From Phlebiopsis flavidoalba (taxonomy: Eukaryota > Basidiomycota > Agaricomycetes > Polyporales > Phanerochaetaceae), in contig JAOCPU010000061.1 of assembly GCA_035772785.1 (NCBI GenBank), positions 119,736 to 183,735 of the forward strand: a DNA stretch of 64,000 nucleotides, in the 5' to 3' direction. Position 1 is the stretch's first letter, and each line of letters starts with the position of its first letter. The position numbers were made by a program, and so were the translations under genes. Below, one piece after another: positions 9,403 to 23,200 of this stretch. The notes under the pieces were generated by a model. The model saw only the letters and a list, made by a program, of their open reading frames with translations. It was not told the origin of the DNA and searched no databases.

Positions 9403-12400
9403 ACAGTTCAATATGCCTTATGTCATGGCCCGTAGCTGTCGTGTGAGCCATACTCGAATCGTCCCATATTGGTTACCTGCTAACTATACACCAGGGGGAC
9501 CGATCATCATGCATCGAAGGCGGTGTCCCCGCCAGATCCCCTAGTGCCCCACTCTGACCTGTGTTGACTCGACTGGGGGGCGAGAATGCTTTGAGACACT
9601 CATACTCCTCAGTACGTAGTGCAAATGAGACTGACATTTTACTCGTACGTATGTGACGGGAATTGCCGCGCTGCCCCCCCTCCAAACTTTTTGACTGGAT
9701 GTTAGAGGCAGAATGCCGAGACTCAGCGTTACCTTAACACTCGGAACATGCAGCATTCTGAAAATAGTTTCAACTTCGCAGGTTAAACAGATGCGCGTAT
9801 TGTTTTGATGACCTTGGTGTGTGGTAGAATACGGCGCTCGTTAACAATGAACTTCAAGAGCGTAACATTCCCTTTCAACAATCTAGGGAAATGGGGGGAG
9901 ACGGGAGACCTCTTGCCAAGCACATGCATTTGCCTGAAGGGCCGTTCTGGCGGAGCTTGCACGATTCAGCCCCTCACCACTGCGGAGTCTCGTAAGGTCT
10001 CTCCCACAATCACGACAAATAACACCTTCTCTTCGATACACATAGCACAGGTTTCAACGTTCCTAGTGACCAGGGATAGAGAAACACGATTCTCTGCTGA
10101 ATCGGGCGAGCTTATTGTTGGCCGATTTACTGTGCTCGATAATGCTAGCTAGTTTGCAGCTCCGTGTATAACTATCTATGATATTTGTGAATGATTCTCT
10201 TCTAAATTCTCGGTGTATGTATGTAAAGCCACGCTCATGAACAATTGAACTCGAGAATCCAACATCACAAGAGTCTACAGTCCGATTGTTTTAGTCCGGC
10301 TTGAGTCGCCGGTCAAACTTTGAACACTTTCAGCGTATCACTCGGGGACCTTGCCGCGTCCGCCGTGTAAAATGAACAAAACCACAATAATGCTCCGTTT
10401 CAGGAATAAGTCCTGGCGACCCGCCCGTTCACGTAACCCACTGGTTTCATCGTGCCTGCGCGCCATCACCCTGAGAGCGAACCAATCCTGTCCCTGGTAT
10501 ATCAAAGATCCATAACGATCAGCGTTTTGAACTCCCGGATAGGCACTTCCCACGATGTTCGGGGTGGGCCATAACCGACCTCTGATCATCTGGGATTCTG
10601 GACTCCAGCGGGAAGCACGCCGCCCACTCAGCTACTTCCCCCTACGATGTCTAGCGGAGCAGGTCACGCGTACTTGGAAATACTTGTCATGGAATCCACA
10701 CACCGTCCCTCGTACAGCTAGCGGAAAGTATAGTTCGGCATAAGTGTGATGGCATTGGCTACGGTTACGACACACGAGCAAATACACTGTGTATACCAAG
10801 CTTGTGTTGCCTGAGTATGGTGTGGTACGTGATGCAAGTTGGGTGCCTGCTCCGATTTGGGCATTTGAACATTAGAATGTCTGGATAACGCTAGGACGGG
10901 CTGGTGGTGATACACATATCTGCAGTTCAATAGGCCTTCGAAGTTCTTCATTCAGTCCTGCACTTTCCACTCGGCGCATGCTATTGAGACACATCAAGGG
11001 CATGTCCTCGACCCACATAGCCGTGTCTGATCGTGCGACAGGAATGCCTCCGTAGGGCGGACAACTCAGTTCACGTTAGATCCGATGCGTCCAATTTTAG
11101 GATGGATCATTGCAGAGAACGAGTTGGCCTTTCCTTTGATTATGATGTCCTGAGCGTGCGAGTTAAGAATTATTGCTAGTCCGTCGAACGTATAGTCTAT
11201 GTGCGCTTTCCCACCGGTCCCCCAACGACTCAAGTATCAGACACGCACTAAATAACAAAACTACGTAGTACTTTATTTCAATAATCTCCTGGTGATATTG
11301 TTCATGGGTCGCGTGAAGTGTAGCGGAGCTCGTCTCCACTCTGGTGCTGACGCAGCGGGGGGCATACTCCGAGTGCACTCACTATGGGTATGTTCGCATT
11401 ATTTGCAGTGGAACTTTCCTACCAATCTTACACGGGGTTATAGCTGAGCGTAAAACTATACTCACAGGGACTGTTTGGCCAACAACGTCACCTTACCACC
11501 AGAGACATTCACATCTCGGGGATTCATACCGCAGTATTCAAGACGGCTACGTGCTCCGGACCTCATCTGGAGCTGACCCAGTCGAGCGTCCACAGAGTCC
11601 GGTGTAGTCTGAGCCGTGGATTGCTCGTACGGAGTAAATAGGATGAGTGACCGGGGGGACCCTTTCAGAAGTTGCCAGTGTGGAATTCAATTTGTGAGCT
11701 TGATATGGACGGCGACTACGAGATTTAGAGTCTGTTACTAATCTTCCGTGCTATGGCGGAGTGGGCTCGAATGCTGTCCCTACGGACCACCGCCATCACC
11801 GACAATGGTCGACTGTGGACACCTTGTCCAATATGATCGCTTGCGGTTTTTGAGCGTAAGTCTACTCTGAGAACTCGTTTCAAGATGGATAGCTCACCTA
11901 TGATTGAGCCAGCCCGTTGTATTCAAGCTCGAGTTCGGGTCAAGCAGCACATCGCTAGTTCGGAAAACCTGCGAGATGGCTGCAGCTAATGAATCTAGTG
12001 AGGTAGGTAGAATATTGCGTGGACGACTTCGTGAGCTTCTTTCGTTGGTCCATACTCGAAGCGTTTGCTGGACTCGGTGTCATTCGCATCGTTTCAGTCA
12101 CACTCATGAGGCATTTTAGTGACACAGCGTCATGCGTGGACAACAGGATTACCCTCAAGGCGGCTGCCGTCTCATCAATACGGGTAACTAGTTGCAAAAT
12201 TATGTGGAGGTCTCGCACCTTGAGGCGCTAGAATGCGAAAATGAAACTCAATCGGGATACTTATGCAAAAGTTGTCTTCGAGCAGCGCGTGAAGAGATAC
12301 TTTTGTTAAAACCTTGATGACTATCGATCCTATATCATATGCAAGACTTGCTCACTGGATAGCATTACTCTCATTGTGTCAACCGTTACTTTGATGACTC

Positions 12401-14072
12401 AACAAATATGCATAATCAACATCACAGACGTTGGATTCATCGTGAACTGAGTTCTTCGCGAATCGTTCTACTCCATCACCAAATTGGTCGATGTGTTCAA
12501 GAGACAGGCGTTCGGCGTATACAGCGCGGGCGGCGGGGCAAGACCGGGCCGGTCCCGTCCGCTGATGCTTGTATGTAGCTTGACGTTTAAATGGTCCTAG
12601 TGCGTGTATCGATGCCCGAGGCCACCGGAAATGTAGGAGCCTTTGGCGTCTCTCTCCTTTGACTCGACAAGCTCCGTCTTGCAGAAGGCACTGGACCTGC
12701 ATAGTTGCATTAGTAGATTGTAGAGTCGATCTGTCAATGATATTAGTCTGTCACAACCCACCCCACGGAAGTTGGTCATGCTGGATAAGTAAATTTTCTC
12801 AGGTACTCCCAGAGAAACAATTAAGTAATCGATTTTCGTGGTTCTATCTAAGAATCTGCTATAGTTCAAAGGTCGGCGTCAATGTAAAAATCAGCGCTCA
12901 GGTTGACAGCGAACTGAGAAAGAATTTTGTACAAAGAATATCTCGACAGGATAAATGTAATCAAAAAATGCTCCATGCCTCAGACCTCCGCATACTTATA
13001 CATGATGATGCCTCGCGTCGCGCTCTATTAGCTGAGGCTTGTCGCCGTGTCTTCTTGTATCTCATTCAATAGAACACCTTCCTGGCCTCCAGCACCACCT
13101 ATGAGTCAAATCAGGCTATAAGGACCGCCGAGGTCACGCATGATAGATCTAAGCGAGTTTTTCTCATCGCGTGGCTCCTCACATAGTGGTTTAGATAAGA
13201 ACGCGGCGTTGCTGAACGATACTGGTACAGTCCAGCGAGACGATAGGAGGCCGGGCGGCTTATGTGAAACCTAGACAATTACGAAACAGCCGACATGACA
13301 AAGGTTAGTAAACCCCGCAACCTAGGATGCATGGCGCGTGGTTTGTGTAAGTTTGATACCACACGGTCACGATAGAGTCGAGCCAAAGTCAATTCATGAC
13401 GTACAGCTCATTGGGGCGTTGGTGATCGACATTAAATGCACCGGGCGGGTATCGTGCCCCTTATCCCGACATAGGACAAAGGGCTGATGAGGCATCATGC
13501 GCGCGTCAGGCATCGCTTCGCCCTGACACACGGCTGACTCCGAGTCTTGACTCAAATGCTAGCTATGCAATGCATTGAGTGCTGGGGCTTTAAATCAACG
13601 CGGAGAGTAAGTTTCGTCGGCAAAGATGGCATCGACGCGGACGTACGAGCATCTATCACCCAAACGGTCTCTGAGTGATGTGTGTATGTGCAGTTTGTAT
13701 GTTTCGCCGGGACGACCTCGGATTCCAACATATCGAAGATTCAGTTACCTATAGCCAGAAGTCTCGAATTCCTATTCACTTGCCCTTTTGGAACCGCGGT
13801 GCTGTTGGGACGCATTCAAGACAAATCTCAACTAAAAGTTGGATCTGACTGCAACAAGAATGCTCTGTAGCGTGATTAGTCGGGAGTTGGCTCGTATAGA
13901 TTCATCATCCACGAGGAGATATCACGGCAAAGGTTCGCAGATGGTTGATGGCGATATCCGACTAGTTGTGGTACTTATAACTCGAATGCGCCATGTAGCG
14001 CATTCGCTCGCCCCCAGGTTCAGTAACAAATACGCCGAAAAACGCTCACCAACCAAGTGTAAAGCTTCTACA
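9403..14072. other. Long unassigned region
   Basis: About 4.7 kb without any protein I can recognise on either strand. The longest open frames (9805-10152, 12379-12702, 12659-13072) show no motif, no linked exons and no consistent codon bias. I find no long direct or inverted repeats. It may be intergenic or decayed sequence. Confidence 0.4.
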
Positions 14073-14204
14073 ATGCTATTCCGCGACTTAGTGGTTGTTT
14101 CCATCCTTGCCCTGACGGCGTTCGGTGCACCTACCTTGGGTATGACCCCTGTCATTCTATCAGCGGTACCCATGATACTAAACTCAGAATATAGTCGACT
14201 GTGA
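14073..14204 (+). CDS. Signal-peptide exon of a possible secreted protein (weak)
   Basis: ATG at 14073 opens MLFRDLVVVSILALTAFGAP, a textbook-looking signal peptide with a small-residue cleavage region. A well-formed 56-nt intron follows (donor at 14140 GTATGA, acceptor ending TATAG at 14195). The continuation cannot be followed reliably because frames close quickly. I report only this first exon and the start of the next; the mature protein is unknown. Confidence 0.3.
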   Translation: MLFRDLVVVSILALTAFGAPTLGMTPVILSAVPMILNSEYSRL

Positions 14205-16499
14205 ACTGGATAACAACATGTCGCCTCGCACCACGAAAACCGCCCATCCGAGCTGAGCTACCCTGAATCTGCACGTTTCAAGACGGGCCCTGGATCTAAT
14301 CAGCCACGACCTGCGGATCAGAAACCCAGCTGCGGCCTCAGCCTCGCAAAATCACTGAATAGAGTGAAGACAAGAACGGTTCGCTACTCTAGCCATTCCA
14401 GTGTCGGCTAGTTGCAAATCAATATGTGAGCTTGGTTGTTGGCGCCTAACTTTTCACAACGGTCTTTTGTCGTCCACCTAAAGTTTTGACTGGTGCGTGA
14501 TGACAGGATTCCATTTGAGGGAAACGACGCCTGCGTTCTCAACACAGGTACGATCGATCAATCCTGTAAGTTCCACTTTCTACGCACTAAATGTGAGACG
14601 GATACTTACTGATATCACTCGATCGCGTCTTCGACAGCGGTCCGACGAAACCATGAGGAGGCCTGATGTCGAAATTGGAGACTGCTGATCCTGTATAAAG
14701 CCTTGTCAATAGCACTTATTGTGTCACTCGTACCTTGGTATCTTCAAAAGAATAAGAAAAAAATCGCTCTATGGATGCGTCTTACAGAGTTGGTTCTCAT
14801 GAGTTACTGGATATGTGCATGGACGTTTGTTTGAATGAGGCAATGTATCGACAGTCTATTAGAACGAGACCGGGCCGAACCGGCGACTGATGCGAAGCGC
14901 CTGACTCGAACAATTCTGAGCGCCGCCGGAGTGATGCGAGAAACAGTGGCGGCGAGCTTTTTCCATGCCTTTTCTCAACTTTGCTACTTATTCCAGCCGT
15001 TTTGCTCTCGTCACTATCGTTTTCTCTCAGATTGCATGAGCTGAGCACGAGACTGAGGTGTGCATATAGAGAGTTGGCCGTAGCGAAGTAGAGCATGTAG
15101 CTACACTTACTACACCCACATTCCCTAGAGCGTACACTACCGACTTCTAAGGCAAGTCGGCCTGATTGTCTGACGCGACCAGATCTCCACTTGTTATCCG
15201 GTACGTGCTGATATAGGAAGCAGGGCACGATGGTAGAAGCAGGTTATCCGAAAATTGGTAAACGTCCTGGTTATCGTTCCCTCCGCCTGATTGAGTCTCT
15301 GCCTACTTGACGTGATGTTTGTCGGTCCCCAGAATAGCTTCTTCGCTCGTTGTGATGGGCTCGAATGGTCTCGCATGACGCGCCATCGTCACGTCCGATG
15401 GTGGCGACGGGTCGAGCACATCGTCGCATCTAGTCATCACGTGACTCCGCACACAGGAACGGGACGGTCCATGACGATCTCAGCACTTAATATGCACAAG
15501 GTTGAATTGCGGCCGCACGACTGACGTGGGAGCGACCTAGCAAGGAGAGGGCGGCAAGCGTTCATATGGTGTTTGCAAAGTGCGAATAGGTGCGGAGTCC
15601 TCCACAACTGTGACATTATATCTTGATGCCGTCGCGCTGGGGTCTTGGGCTTTGTATCCCAACCCCCAACCATCGTTCTCCTCGTGTCTCGCCGCTTCGC
15701 TGACGACCGATACCCGACTACACCTCCGACTCCCCTCGTACGAAGGATGAACTTTTGATGACCCTGCGCGCCATCTTGACAACGCCGTATCTATTGGCAC
15801 CGCCATGCGACGACCTCTGAGCGTGCGTCGACAGGCCCCAGCCATCCCTTCCGACGTCCTTCGCACAGACCTCGATGTTGATCCGCGGCTATCGTATACC
15901 ACCAAACCACCGCATCGTTCAGTCCCATCATAAGCAACCGGTCAACGACATGCCCCGGATTCCTGAATAGGTTCGACGAAGACCGAGTACGATTGTACCT
16001 CCAAAACACGACGCTCACTGTCTCGACATTTTCCGCGTCCCACCAGCGAGGGGGGGAAACTGCCGAACCAGTATGTCCGCTTTGACCGCTGCGGGCAAAA
16101 AGCGAAGAGGATCGACTTTACACGGAGCGTCTGCCTGGTTACCTCCAGCACACCTCACCTTGTAGCTCCATCCCATCATCATCCTCAAAGCAGGACTACA
16201 CGCTAGAATCATTCCCCCTCACGCCACTAGGACACGCCAATGCCGGTTGCAGACGCGCCACGCAGCTACACACTCTCCGGTAGACGTCTGTGCCACCTTA
16301 GCTCCGCTTGACCTACCCCACGGTTTGACCCCTTTCGCGAAGGGCGAGATCGGTAAAACCTCTCAAGACGACCCCTACCCATCACGGCATCGAGAAAGGA
16401 GAAAAGAAATGCGAAGGACATGACCGACATCATCCTGAAGTCATCCAAGGGCGGTCAACAAAATTCAGTGGCTGAGTATGCGGCCAAAAACTTAATCAG
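14205..16499. other. Unassigned region upstream of methyltransferase 1
   Basis: Open frames on both strands (for example 14797-15228 and 15537-15905, both minus) lack recognisable motifs. The far N-terminal exon of methyltransferase 1 could lie at the right edge, but I cannot identify it. No repeats were noticed. Confidence 0.4.
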
Positions 16500-19400
16500 C
16501 TGCCTCTGAGTGCAGTAAGCATCCTCTTTTTTGACTATCATCATGTGACTGCGGCTATTTTTCGGGCGTACGGTGGGAATGGAATTTCCCTTGTTACATC
16601 CATGCCAATGGTCTATCAAACCCGCGCTCTGTGCAGTATAATATTCCCGCCTGCTTACGCGTCCTCGAAGCTGCGCATATTCCAGAGTTGTTGGAGGGAA
16701 AAAGGGGGGGGCCACGTGGCCCTCTCGTGCACTCGTCACCCGAAAGTTGCGGCCAGAAGGTCAACGACGGTATGAACTCTGGCAAATGGAGGGTGTGCCG
16801 AGAAGTACATGTTGATCCCAATAAATGAGTAAGTGGATTATCTTGTTTGAGCACTTTGGCGGTTTCTCTCATTGGTACCTCAACAGGTCAATGTCTTACG
16901 TCTTCTTGCCACGCACCATATCACCCGAGAAGTCCGTCCGGATGTCTTTGCCAACAATCGACTCAAAACTTGTGAGTAGTGTGATAGATAGCGGAAAACC
17001 GTGGTCCGAGCTGATTGCTATGCACGACGGGTACGTGGCTATATGTCATCGACGATCTCACCATGGAGAGCATACTGAGCACGCACGAACAGACGACCGG
17101 AATGCAAGTATGAAGGGACGGATTGGAATTGCAGCATTTGTCGGGTTATGGTAAGCTGGTTGTGCTTTTAGCGTGGTCAATTCTCAGATTTTGTTACAGT
17201 ACCGATGAACTATTCAAGGCTTCCGCGTATCTTGCTGATTGCTATCTCGTCCCTCCTCCTCGGTCGCCGTCTCCTCCACCACCTGTGCACCCCCAAAGTC
17301 TCCAGCCCGAATATACGTTTCGAACTCTCCTCGGGGAAACCAATCCAGCCGATGTCCCTCTACTCCGCTATCGACCCTTATCAACCGGCTCGTTCACGGG
17401 TCACTGAGTCGGCACTCCCTTTATGTCCGCCTAGTTCACCCTCTGTACCCCCGAAACACAATCGTCTTGGCAAGCACTCATGCGAGGTCCATCCACGACT
17501 TTCTCTACGTTCGAGTTCACTGAGGCTAAGTCTCATCCAAGACTACACGCCGGGTAAAGACCCAGGGCAAGGGCGCTGCCGAACACGGCGATAGTCCCAT
17601 GACATTAAATTGCGCAGAATCCCGCATCCGACGCCAAGATCAAGGGACAGATTACGCACTCAAGTCTCGGGCTATGGGGGGTTTTCATCCCTCCAGACCC
17701 CCATGGCCCAGCGTCACGCCGACGCCCAGTAACCTGCTGCGAGGCACGCCGAGTGAGAATTCTCAAGGAGGCTAAGCTCACGACGAACATTCACTAAAAT
17801 CGTCTATGCACCCAAGCGCCTTCCGCGAAACAAACACCCGACTCCGCCGCTTCCCCGACGCCATACCAGCACCTCCGCGCTCCGTCCCACAATTCCATTC
17901 GAAAACCCCCGAACCCGCCCGCTCACGCGAACCTCCTCCCTTCCAGCCTCATCACAATCGCGAGCGCACCCGACAGAAAGACCCCACCCACGCCCCCCGC
18001 GTCATCCCCGCGACCTCACACAGCACCACCACCAGACCTCCTCAGCGCGCTGCCTCAACTACGCCCAAAAGCCACGCCCCGCGACCGCGCCGCACGGACA
18101 CGACACCGGCACATCTCCGCCCTCCGCACCGAGCCGCGCCCAGTCACGCCGCAGCCCGCGATGTAGCGTCGCGAGCGACACCCAGGCGCTGCGCGCGCCG
18201 CGCTCGCTGGACGCGCCGAGCCGCGAGAGCCTGCGCAGGGCTCGGCGCCAAGGGCAGGCTTCGCGAGCCTCCGCGCGCCAAGGCGCCGTAGCGCGACGCC
18301 GTCCGCGTGCGAGCGGCGCGCTTGGGCCTGCGTTTGATCTGGTCCCCGTGCTACGCGCAGTGCTCCGGCGGGGGGGTGCCGTAGGGTCGTGTATGTTGCT
18401 GAGCGACGGGGTAGCGCGGGGTCTGTTGAGACCGGTGGTTAAGCCGCCGGAGCCGAGGAAGAAGGCGAAGTCCGAGGGGGTTGAAAACCGGGCGATGAGA
18501 TGTATGCGCCGTTTTAATGTTGCGTTTGATACGAGACTTTGCGGTATTTTGAGTGGTTGGAGAGGAGGAGAATGTGTTTCGCTTGAAGCGGTTTGGGAAG
18601 GCGATGACGGGGACGGAGAAGTGGGAGGTTCTGGGGAGCATTATTGGTGGTAGAGTTGCATTGTTTGCAGCTTTCTTGAGTGGGTATAGAATGTCTGATG
18701 GTTTTGTAGGGTTTCCGTGGCATGTAGCTTGGTGCCGGGGTCGATTGTTGTGGATGGGGGAGGTGGAATCGGCTCGACGTCCATAAGCTTCTTGCGAACG
18801 GCGTTTCCCCATCTCAAGTTTGTCGTGCAAGACCGACCGCCTGTAGTTGATGACTGGGCACAGCGGTACGTCTGTCCGATCACATGTTCCTCGAACTCGT
18901 TCATTTTGGTTGAGTATATGCGTGTAGGCCTGGCGATGGCCTCGTTGTCCTGAGCTGCTCGACACCCGTCGCGCGACGTGTCCAGGATCATGGGACTGAC
19001 TCTTCAAGCCCCTCAGACCAACATTACTGCTCACTTTGGTCATCCGCCCAGGCGAGGCTTGAGATGCGAGGTCCGGAGGTAGAAGAGCTCGGGAGAAAGG
19101 TTATGGGTGGAGAAGAAGAGGAAACTAAGAGACGTGAATCCGCCTTTGGCGGTGTTTCTCATGGCGAGTCATCACGCATGAATGGCCGGATAGCTATGTG
19201 TGACTCGGCGACGGTGAGTTGGTTTTTGAAGGGTGACGTCATAGCATGAGACTGAAACGACCGTGCGCTGTTTAGTATTTGCTCAAGCTTCGACAAGCGG
19301 CGGGCCGAAGACGCGCCTCTCTCTCGCAGACATAACGTCTCCTTAGACCAACTCGCTGTGTGATCGATGAAGACGACGATGTTGAGCTAGATGCTACAGA

Positions 19401-19781
19401 CGAGGCTGGGCGAAGCGAGAAGAACAGATCATACTCGAGACCGCGTTGCCTGGTACACTGCGCGGGCACAGTACGCTCGCACATCGCGAGTCCCCCCCCC
19501 TCGCCTCCCGTACTCCTATCCTCCTACTCCCTAATCTGGCGGAAAAGCCCAAGCGCCAAACGCATATTGGCTTGACTTGACGGTACGTCTCTACTCCCAT
19601 ATCGTTATATGCGTATAATAGTGACCACGGACATTCAGATGACGAGTGATGTTCAATGCGCAAGAGCGCACTCTCACGGGAGTTTGGCCGCCAACTTGCG
19701 CGGTCAGCCGGATGGAAGATCGTCCAAGTGACACGAACTGAAGGAGCCCTGTTCGGATCCATCTCGTTGCTATACCGGTAG
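16500..19781 (+). CDS. SAM-dependent O-methyltransferase 1 (split, frameshifted)
   Basis: A COMT-type class of methyltransferase that would transfer a methyl group from SAM to a hydroxyl of a small, probably aromatic, substrate. The N-terminal winged-helix and dimerisation part shows IPACLRVLEAAHIPELLEG (about 16640-16700), LRLLATHHITREVRPDVFA (about 16890-16950), SGKPWSELIA and DELFKASAYLADCYL (about 17203-17250). After a GC-rich interruption it resumes with FNVAFDT (about 18515), FRLKRFGKAMTGTEKWEV, the SAM-binding GSIVVDGGGGIGSTS (about 18735-18780) and LKFVVQDR. The catalytic-histidine segment ITHEWPDSY is near 19170. The C-terminus FNAQERTL...AGWKIVQVTRTEGALFG stops at 19779-19781. Several introns have GT/AG ends. 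More than six frame changes are needed. The N-terminal start is unresolved. Confidence 0.75.
17260..18480. other. GC-rich, proline-coding interruption inside methyltransferase 1
   Basis: Between ADCYL and FNVAFDT a typical family member has only a few dozen residues, but here about 1.2 kb intervenes. The segment 17800-18340 is strikingly GC-rich (runs of CGCG, GCGCGCC), and its open frames are rich in Pro, Arg and Ala. It could be an inserted element, a long linker, or the join of two paralog fragments. No terminal repeats or transposase are evident. Confidence 0.5.
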
Positions 19782-20235
19782 AGGATCCCACCAGAGACGT
19801 TAGCTCTGTCCGTGGCACGACGAGACAGAAACCGAGGCGAGCTCGGACGCACATGGTAAGTCTCTCTCACTAACTCAACTCCCAACAAAGCTGACACGGC
19901 ACCCGCAGACGACACCACCACAGAACTGCACAGCCGCCTCCGATCGGCGACACATTCCCTCTCGAGCGTCGATCTGCCCTCTGAGGCGGACGATCCGCGA
20001 GGGCGTCGCGACGGGGCACGTCAAAGCTGCACGCTGCGGGCATGGGGCGTCGCGCCGCCGGCGCGCGCGCCGCGCGTACACGTTCACGGGCAAGCACTAG
20101 AAGGACGTAAGATGGAGCGGCAAGGGTGGCGAGGTGCGCAAGGGTTTTCAAGTCGATTTTGCGGATGTTGTCCAAGGGGCAGGTGAGGCAGGGCGAGCAG
20201 GGAGGACGGGGTGTGAGCGTGCACGCGGGTTAGGT
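19782..20235. other. GC-rich flank with weak minus-strand ORF
   Basis: A minus-strand frame starting at 20175 opens MDNIRKIDLKTLAHLATLA followed by PSYVLLVLAR, plausible as an N-terminal amphipathic or membrane segment. It then runs into Arg/Ala-rich GC-rich sequence like that of 17.8-18.3 kb. There is no family match, and it could equally be composition-driven. Confidence 0.2.
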
Positions 20236-23200
20236 TCAGTTCTTTGATTTGACTGTGTATGTTATTCTATAGTAGTATGGTCTAATGTCATGGTTTATTT
20301 GTGATTCTCGAGTTCCGCTGAAGCTTGCGCTGGTGTTTCTAAGGTGTGTACATATTTGTTTATTGGCATGGAAGATACTAGAGCACGCAAGTAGCTGAAA
20401 GCGAATAAATAGATAAGGTGCGAAAAGTGGCAAGATAAATCACATCAAAACGAGACGTAAAGACTTTCTAAAGTTACTTCATATGCGCAAGAACAATGTC
20501 GGATCAAAAGGCAGTGTAGCGATTGAGGTCTGTAAATGAGTTGCGACACCCAACGTTAGCTGTTCAACCCTAGAGCGAGCTCCGCGTCACTTCATCCGTC
20601 GTCGGGGCGTCCGCGCGCAGTATCCTCCTGAGCGGTGTACAATGACGCTTGATCCTCCAAGTCTTTGAGTGCGATCTTCAATGGATTCTTCGCATGCCAA
20701 TGACTCTCCGGTAATATCCACGGCGACTCTGGGAAATCGGACACTCGAAACTGACTGAGTCATTTCGGTGCTTGATTGTTTTGCCCCTGATGTTCTTGCG
20801 GAACGCAGATTTATCATGGATCTGGAGCGATTGATGGGACGAGAGGAGACTACTTCGTATCAGACATGCCACCATCTCCACAAAGCGATATTTGCGTCAC
20901 CAGCTGTATCAAATATGAAGCGTACTACGATGTTGCCTGACGTGTGAACAAACGATCAGATTGTCCATATCTTTGAAATTTACAAGAGATCGTACCGCAT
21001 CAGACTGAGCAGGAAGCACCATTTGCAGGATATTGGCGGCAAGAGCTACACTAAACCGAAGTCTTCGTGATTACGTTCTCATGGTGGGGAAATGAAGTCA
21101 AGCATACACAAAATACCAAGTGCCTATAGATTACGAGAATGAGTAACATTTACAGACCTAGAGAACATATGTGACACCCACCATCGGCGTAAGAGACATG
21201 TGTGATAGGGGACGGAAGTCCCGCATCTACACATCTCACAGATGGTGGCGAAAGGTTCTCTGCCACGTTATTTACCAAGATACTACGACTGTCTGCCAAC
21301 TATGAGAACACGCTCGTGTCGCCATATGCCACTGACCGGGTTATGGGACATTAATAGCAATACTATTTTGTGAGAATGATGCGAAGATACGGCATCCTTT
21401 GTTGCCAACGAGTACGATGAGATATTGTTAGTTTCATAGATTGGGGAGCACTCACCACTTGAGTGTCAGCTGAGACGACCTGTTTGTCGATATAGCACAC
21501 GGAAGGGAACTGGCCATTCGATAATATTCTACTGTGCGTCTGTATATTTGGCGGCTTGAAAGCAGTTAAATTCAGGACCTCATCAGCAATCATTGTCGTT
21601 AGCTCATATATCTTACCCAAATTTGTAGCAAACAGGCACGAGAATGAGAATCAGCACGTACGGTGCATAAGAACTTAGATTCGCGGCCGATCGCATAGGC
21701 AGTGTGCCGCATTGCAGAATTATACTGATGATAAGTCAAAATTCGCGAACATTTCCACTCCGCAAATGATAGGTACGTGGTACCTGCTGCGATAAGCACG
21801 AGACTCATCAAAAATACGGTTGTCCTGCCGAGCGGTAATTATTTCCATACACGCAACTTGAACGTTTACTACTGGTAAGGCAAAGCACTGGGACGTACAC
21901 ACGGACACGGGAGAGAACGGCTCTAAACCTCTGATCGAAGATGGGCTATATGAGTAAGGAAAACCAGATTTTCAAGAGCTATTCCACGTTACCTCAGGGT
22001 GTCGATGGGCAACAGAGGCCTCTCGCCTATCCCAATCAGGATTCATTCATATCCCAGCGAACAAATAGAAACAGGATTGAATGGAAATTCCAGCGTTGCG
22101 ACTCCACACGATTCGAATCTCGTCGCCGAGAACGTCGCATCCCATGACATATTTCAAAGGGCAAAAAAAAGCGCTACGCGACAGGGTTAACATGGAGAAA
22201 ATTCTTTGCGAGTTTGTACGAGGAGAATACCAAGAGTCGAGGCGTCCCAGGTTAACTCTGAATCCTTCTGTGTGGGCATGAGTTCCTCAAGCTCTTCGAT
22301 TACGACCAGGACGCGTGCATACTCACATGACCGACGCAAAAATAAATAATACGTCTTCTGATGAAGTTCATACCGTCGCGAGATCGAGAGCAAGGAGGAT
22401 GAGTGGAAAAATGTAAGGGTGACTAAACAAGACTGGTTTCTTCAGTACTATCGAGGAGCTCTTATAGCTGTCCCACGCCGACCTAGCGTTGGGACCAAAC
22501 GCTAAGTCGCATTTCTAGGCTTATCTCAGGATGTCAGTTCGCAGGCAATGTACACCATTGTTTCAGAACCGGAAACCATGTCCTGGAATGTGTTCAGCCA
22601 TGTTAGCTATCAGCTAGGTAATGAACGACGATGGGGATTGTTGAACCATTGAGATTGTGCTTATGCTTAGTGGACAGAGTTTGAGAGCGAGTATGTTCCT
22701 GCCGCTGCAACAGCGATACTTTTCGTGTAGTCGCGACTCGCCGCCTGTTTCCGTCGTGAAGGAGACAGATATCTAGGCGATGAGTAAAAAACATTGATTC
22801 ATAGAGGTAGGTAAATTTGTTTAAGTTAAGGCTTCCACGGCCAGGGTGTAGGGGCTGAGACGCTCTCTCGAAACGCAGTGTGCACGGGTTTTGAAGCATC
22901 GACGAATACTGTGATACCTGTGAAGAGGGGTGGAACCGTGTGATAAAGCCACGTCAAAATTGTTTGTATTTTCATGGCTTCGGTGTGCCCGCCGGGGATA
23001 ACCCGAACGTTCGTCGGTGAACCGTGCCGGGCGGCACTGCTTCGACGATTTACCCACCACGTTGCGCTACAGCGACGACTGCTCGCCACGCCACCTTTCG
23101 TCTGTCTGATATAAATTCAGATGTAATTTTTCCACTATCTTTGGACAGCGCTCCTTCTTTCTAAATGTCTGATATTTGGCCCCGATAACCTTCCAGACCA

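Noticed and set aside
12379..13072. Overlapping frames on both strands, up to 137 codons
   Set aside because: No family resemblance, no splice-linked exons and no paralog elsewhere in the window.
18351..19043. 230-codon minus-strand open frame
   Set aside because: It is antisense to the SAM-binding half of methyltransferase 1 and contains no motif.
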